From assembly GCA_019695455.1 (NCBI GenBank), contig JAEUAC010000266.1, positions 1 to 5,624 of the forward strand: a DNA stretch of 5,624 nt. The letters run 5' to 3'. Of this stretch, positions 3,854 through 5,624 are shown one piece after another. Every line of letters starts with the position of its first letter. The stretch's first letter is position 1. The DNA comes from Methylorubrum extorquens. Lineage in GTDB: Bacteria; Pseudomonadota; Alphaproteobacteria; Rhizobiales; Beijerinckiaceae. The position numbers and the translations under genes are program-made. Under the pieces are notes generated by a model. That model was not told where the DNA came from. It was given only the letters and a program-made list of their open reading frames with translations, and searched no databases.

Positions 3854-5624
3854 ATGACCCGCCCACCCGCCTTCCGGCGCCTCGTCGCCCGGGCCCTCCA
3901 CCCCGGCAAGGCGCTGCTCGTCGTGTCGGTGCTGCTGCCCCTCGCCCTGTTCGGCCTCGCGGCCGCGGAAGGGCGGCGCGACGTGCTGCGCGAGGCGCGG
4001 TTCCGGGTGGAACGGGCGCTGGCCGCCCTCAACGAGCACGCCGTCAAGGTCTTCGAGACGGACCGGCTGGTGATCGAGGCCGTGAACGGCCGCCTGCGCT
4101 TCGTGGACTGGGCGAACGAGCGCGACCGGGCCGACCTCGCCGTGATGCTGGCGCGCCTCGAGACGACGCTCGAGCAAGTCGCGACCATCACGGTGGTCGA
4201 CGCGGAGGGGCGCCTGCGGGCCTCGAGCCGCACCCATCCGGTGGACCCGACGCTCTCCTTCGCGGACCGGGACTGGTTCGCGGCCGTGCGCGACGGGCCG
4301 GCCGACGCCGTCGTCGTGTCGGGCGCCTATCTCGGCCGCCAGTCGCGGCAGATGGTGTTCAACCTCGCGGCCTCCGCCTGGTCGCCGGACGGCCGCTTCG
4401 CCGGCGCCGTGGCCGTCTCGGTGGACCGCTCCTACCTGCAGGCCTTCTACCGGTCGATCGAGCCCGACCGCTCCCACGCGACGCTGCTCGTCCGCGGCGA
4501 CGGGCACGTCCTCGCGCGCGATCCGCCCCTCGGGCCGGAGGCGGCGGGCGGCGCCATGACCTGGCCGATCCCCGGCATGCCGGCGGACCGCCAGGCCGGC
4601 CGCGTCCCCTTCGAGGGCGCGGACCACATCCTCGGGCACCGGCAGGTCGGCGACTACCCGGTGCACCTCGTCTTCGCCCTCCCGACGGAGGCCGCGCTGG
4701 CGCCGTGGCGGGAGCATCTCGTCGCCTCCGGCATCACGGCCCTCCTCGCCATGGCGGTGCTCCTCGCCGTCTCCAACGTCGCCATCCACCACGCGCGGCG
4801 CGAGCGCGTGGCGCGCTTCCGCTGGCAGGAGGCCGCCCAGAAGCTTGAGGCGGAGGCCGCGAGCCGCGGCGTCGTCGAGGACCAGCTGCGCCAGTCGCAG
4901 AAGATGGAGGCCGTGGGCCGCCTCACGGGCGGGGTCGCGCACGACTTCAACAACCTCCTGACGGTGGTCATCGGCAATCTCGACCTGCTGCGGCGTCGGG
5001 GCGCGCTCGACGAGCGGGCGGAGCGGCTCGTCGGCGGCGCGCTGGACGGGGCCAACCGGGCGGCCTCGCTGACGCACCGCCTCCTCGCCTTCTCGCGCCA
5101 GCAGCCGCTCGATCCGCGGCCGGTCGACGCGAACGCGATGCTCGACGGCATGGCCGACATGCTGTTCCGCACGCTCGGCGAGGACGTCGCGGTCGAGATC
5201 GTCCGCGAGCCGGACATCTGGACCGTCTTCGCCGATCCGCACCAGCTCGAGAACGCCGTCCTCAACCTCGCCGTGAATGCGCGCGACGCCATGCCGGAGG
5301 GCGGCCGGCTCGTCCTCGCGACCGCGAACCGCCCCGGCGAGGGACCGGAGGGCGGGGACGCGGTCGCGGTCGCGGTCCGCGACACCGGCACGGGCATGAC
5401 GCCGGACGTGCTCGCGAAGGCCTTCGATCCGTTCTTCACCACGAAGCCGGTCGGCCAGGGGACGGGGCTCGGCCTGTCCCAGGTCTACGGCTTCGCCCGC
5501 CAGTCCGGCGGACAGGTGGACGTGGACACGGAGCCGGGCCGCGGCACCGTCGTGACGATCCGGCTGCCGCGCCACGGCACCGGCGCGGCGGCGGCGGCGG
5601 CCCTGGGCCCGGCCGGGGCGGCGC
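3854..5624 (+). CDS. Membrane-bound sensor histidine kinase with periplasmic Cache-like domain (3' end beyond edge)
   Basis: 590 residues are visible and the frame is still open at the right edge. Layout: a first membrane segment (about 19-38), a periplasmic sensor domain (about 40-285) of dCache_1/PDC character (ITVVDAEGRLRASS at 112-125, FADRDWF at 136-142, GAVAVSVDRSYL at 184-195), and a second membrane segment (about 288-311). A charged, probably coiled-coil linker follows (about 315-350). The kinase core has the H-box GRLTGGVAHDFNNLL (355-369) with H363 as predicted phospho-acceptor, the N-box NAVLNLAVNARDAMP (467-481), the G1 box RDTGTGM (509-515), the F-box FDPFFTTKP (524-532) and the G2 box GQGTGLGLS (534-542). 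The catalytic domain ends near IRLPR (569-573) and an Ala-rich linker follows. Kinases of this AHDFNNLL type often carry a C-terminal receiver domain, so a hybrid kinase is likely but unseen. The protein would sense a periplasmic signal and phosphorylate a response regulator not in this window. The ATG at 3854 lacks a good Shine-Dalgarno; an in-frame GTG at 3830 would add eight residues. Confidence 0.92.
   Translation, partial: MTRPPAFRRLVARALHPGKALLVVSVLLPLALFGLAAAEGRRDVLREARFRVERALAALNEHAVKVFETDRLVIEAVNGRLRFVDWANERDRADLAVMLARLETTLEQVATITVVDAEGRLRASSRTHPVDPTLSFADRDWFAAVRDGPADAVVVSGAYLGRQSRQMVFNLAASAWSPDGRFAGAVAVSVDRSYLQAFYRSIEPDRSHATLLVRGDGHVLARDPPLGPEAAGGAMTWPIPGMPADRQAGRVPFEGADHILGHRQVGDYPVHLVFALPTEAALAPWREHLVASGITALLAMAVLLAVSNVAIHHARRERVARFRWQEAAQKLEAEAASRGVVEDQLRQSQKMEAVGRLTGGVAHDFNNLLTVVIGNLDLLRRRGALDERAERLVGGALDGANRAASLTHRLLAFSRQQPLDPRPVDANAMLDGMADMLFRTLGEDVAVEIVREPDIWTVFADPHQLENAVLNLAVNARDAMPEGGRLVLATANRPGEGPEGGDAVAVAVRDTGTGMTPDVLAKAFDPFFTTKPVGQGTGLGLSQVYGFARQSGGQVDVDTEPGRGTVVTIRLPRHGTGAAAAAALGPAGAA

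Noticed and set aside
3742..4233. N-terminal extension of the SDR by 164 codons
   Set aside because: It would run antisense through the kinase start and first domain. A strong ribosome binding site and the usual SDR N-terminus place the start at 3741.
2686..4848. A 720-codon plus-strand frame spanning the repeats, the SDR antisense strand and the kinase out of frame
   Set aside because: It crosses three unrelated regions, begins inside the repeat array and is low in complexity. The real genes have motifs in other frames.
5360..5377. Three copies of GCGGTC in the kinase gene
   Set aside because: They encode alternating Ala-Val in a beta strand of the ATPase domain and are explained by codon bias.
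3782..5575. A 597-codon minus-strand frame opposite the kinase
   Set aside because: It is antisense to a kinase with all catalytic boxes, and its product is Arg/Ala/Val/Asp-rich without motifs.

Overview
The window is very GC-rich DNA (around 70 % or more by eye, with strong G/C bias at third codon positions). It comes from a bacterial chromosome, most likely an alphaproteobacterium of the Hyphomicrobiales (Methylobacterium, Salinarimonas or Microvirga type). The grounds are the composition, the style of the histidine kinase, the TTGSLP-like low-complexity tail of the exported protein, and a class of hairpin repeat common between genes in that group. The genus is inference. I saw no rRNA, tRNA, CRISPR array, transposase or phage gene.

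Layout from left to right. (1) 1-350, minus strand: the N-terminal part of an exported or membrane-anchored, proline-rich protein of unknown function, cut by the left edge. (2) 351-477: a short intergenic region with a 16-bp perfect palindrome just beyond the end of the next gene. (3) 478-1995, minus: a complete 505-residue dehydratase of the altronate/galactarate (UxaA/GarD) family with an N-terminal SAF domain. (4) 1996-2081: an 86-bp gap of visibly lower GC between two divergent starts, the likely promoter region for both. (5) 2082-2672, plus: a 196-residue protein resembling a class I SAM-dependent methyltransferase, with an unusual Gly/His-rich motif I. (6) 2673-2955: a non-coding gap between convergent genes, filled by a 102-bp-period tandem repeat made of hairpin (REP/BIME-like) units. 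(7) 2956-3741, minus: a complete 261-residue short-chain dehydrogenase/reductase. (8) 3742-3853: a second divergent gap. (9) 3854-5624, plus: a membrane-bound sensor histidine kinase with a periplasmic Cache-like sensor domain, cut by the right edge after a complete kinase core.

The dehydratase and the SDR both belong to families used in sugar-acid (uronate/aldarate) catabolism, and the SDR shows some resemblance to KduD/IdnO-type enzymes. They could act in one pathway, but the oppositely oriented methyltransferase-like gene and the repeat array lie between them, so they are not one operon. The kinase is divergent from the SDR and its signal is unknown. Overall this looks like an ordinary chromosomal metabolic and regulatory neighbourhood. 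The least explained items are the repeat array and the His/Cys-rich methyltransferase-like protein. I do not see a clear new defence, mobile or RNA system.
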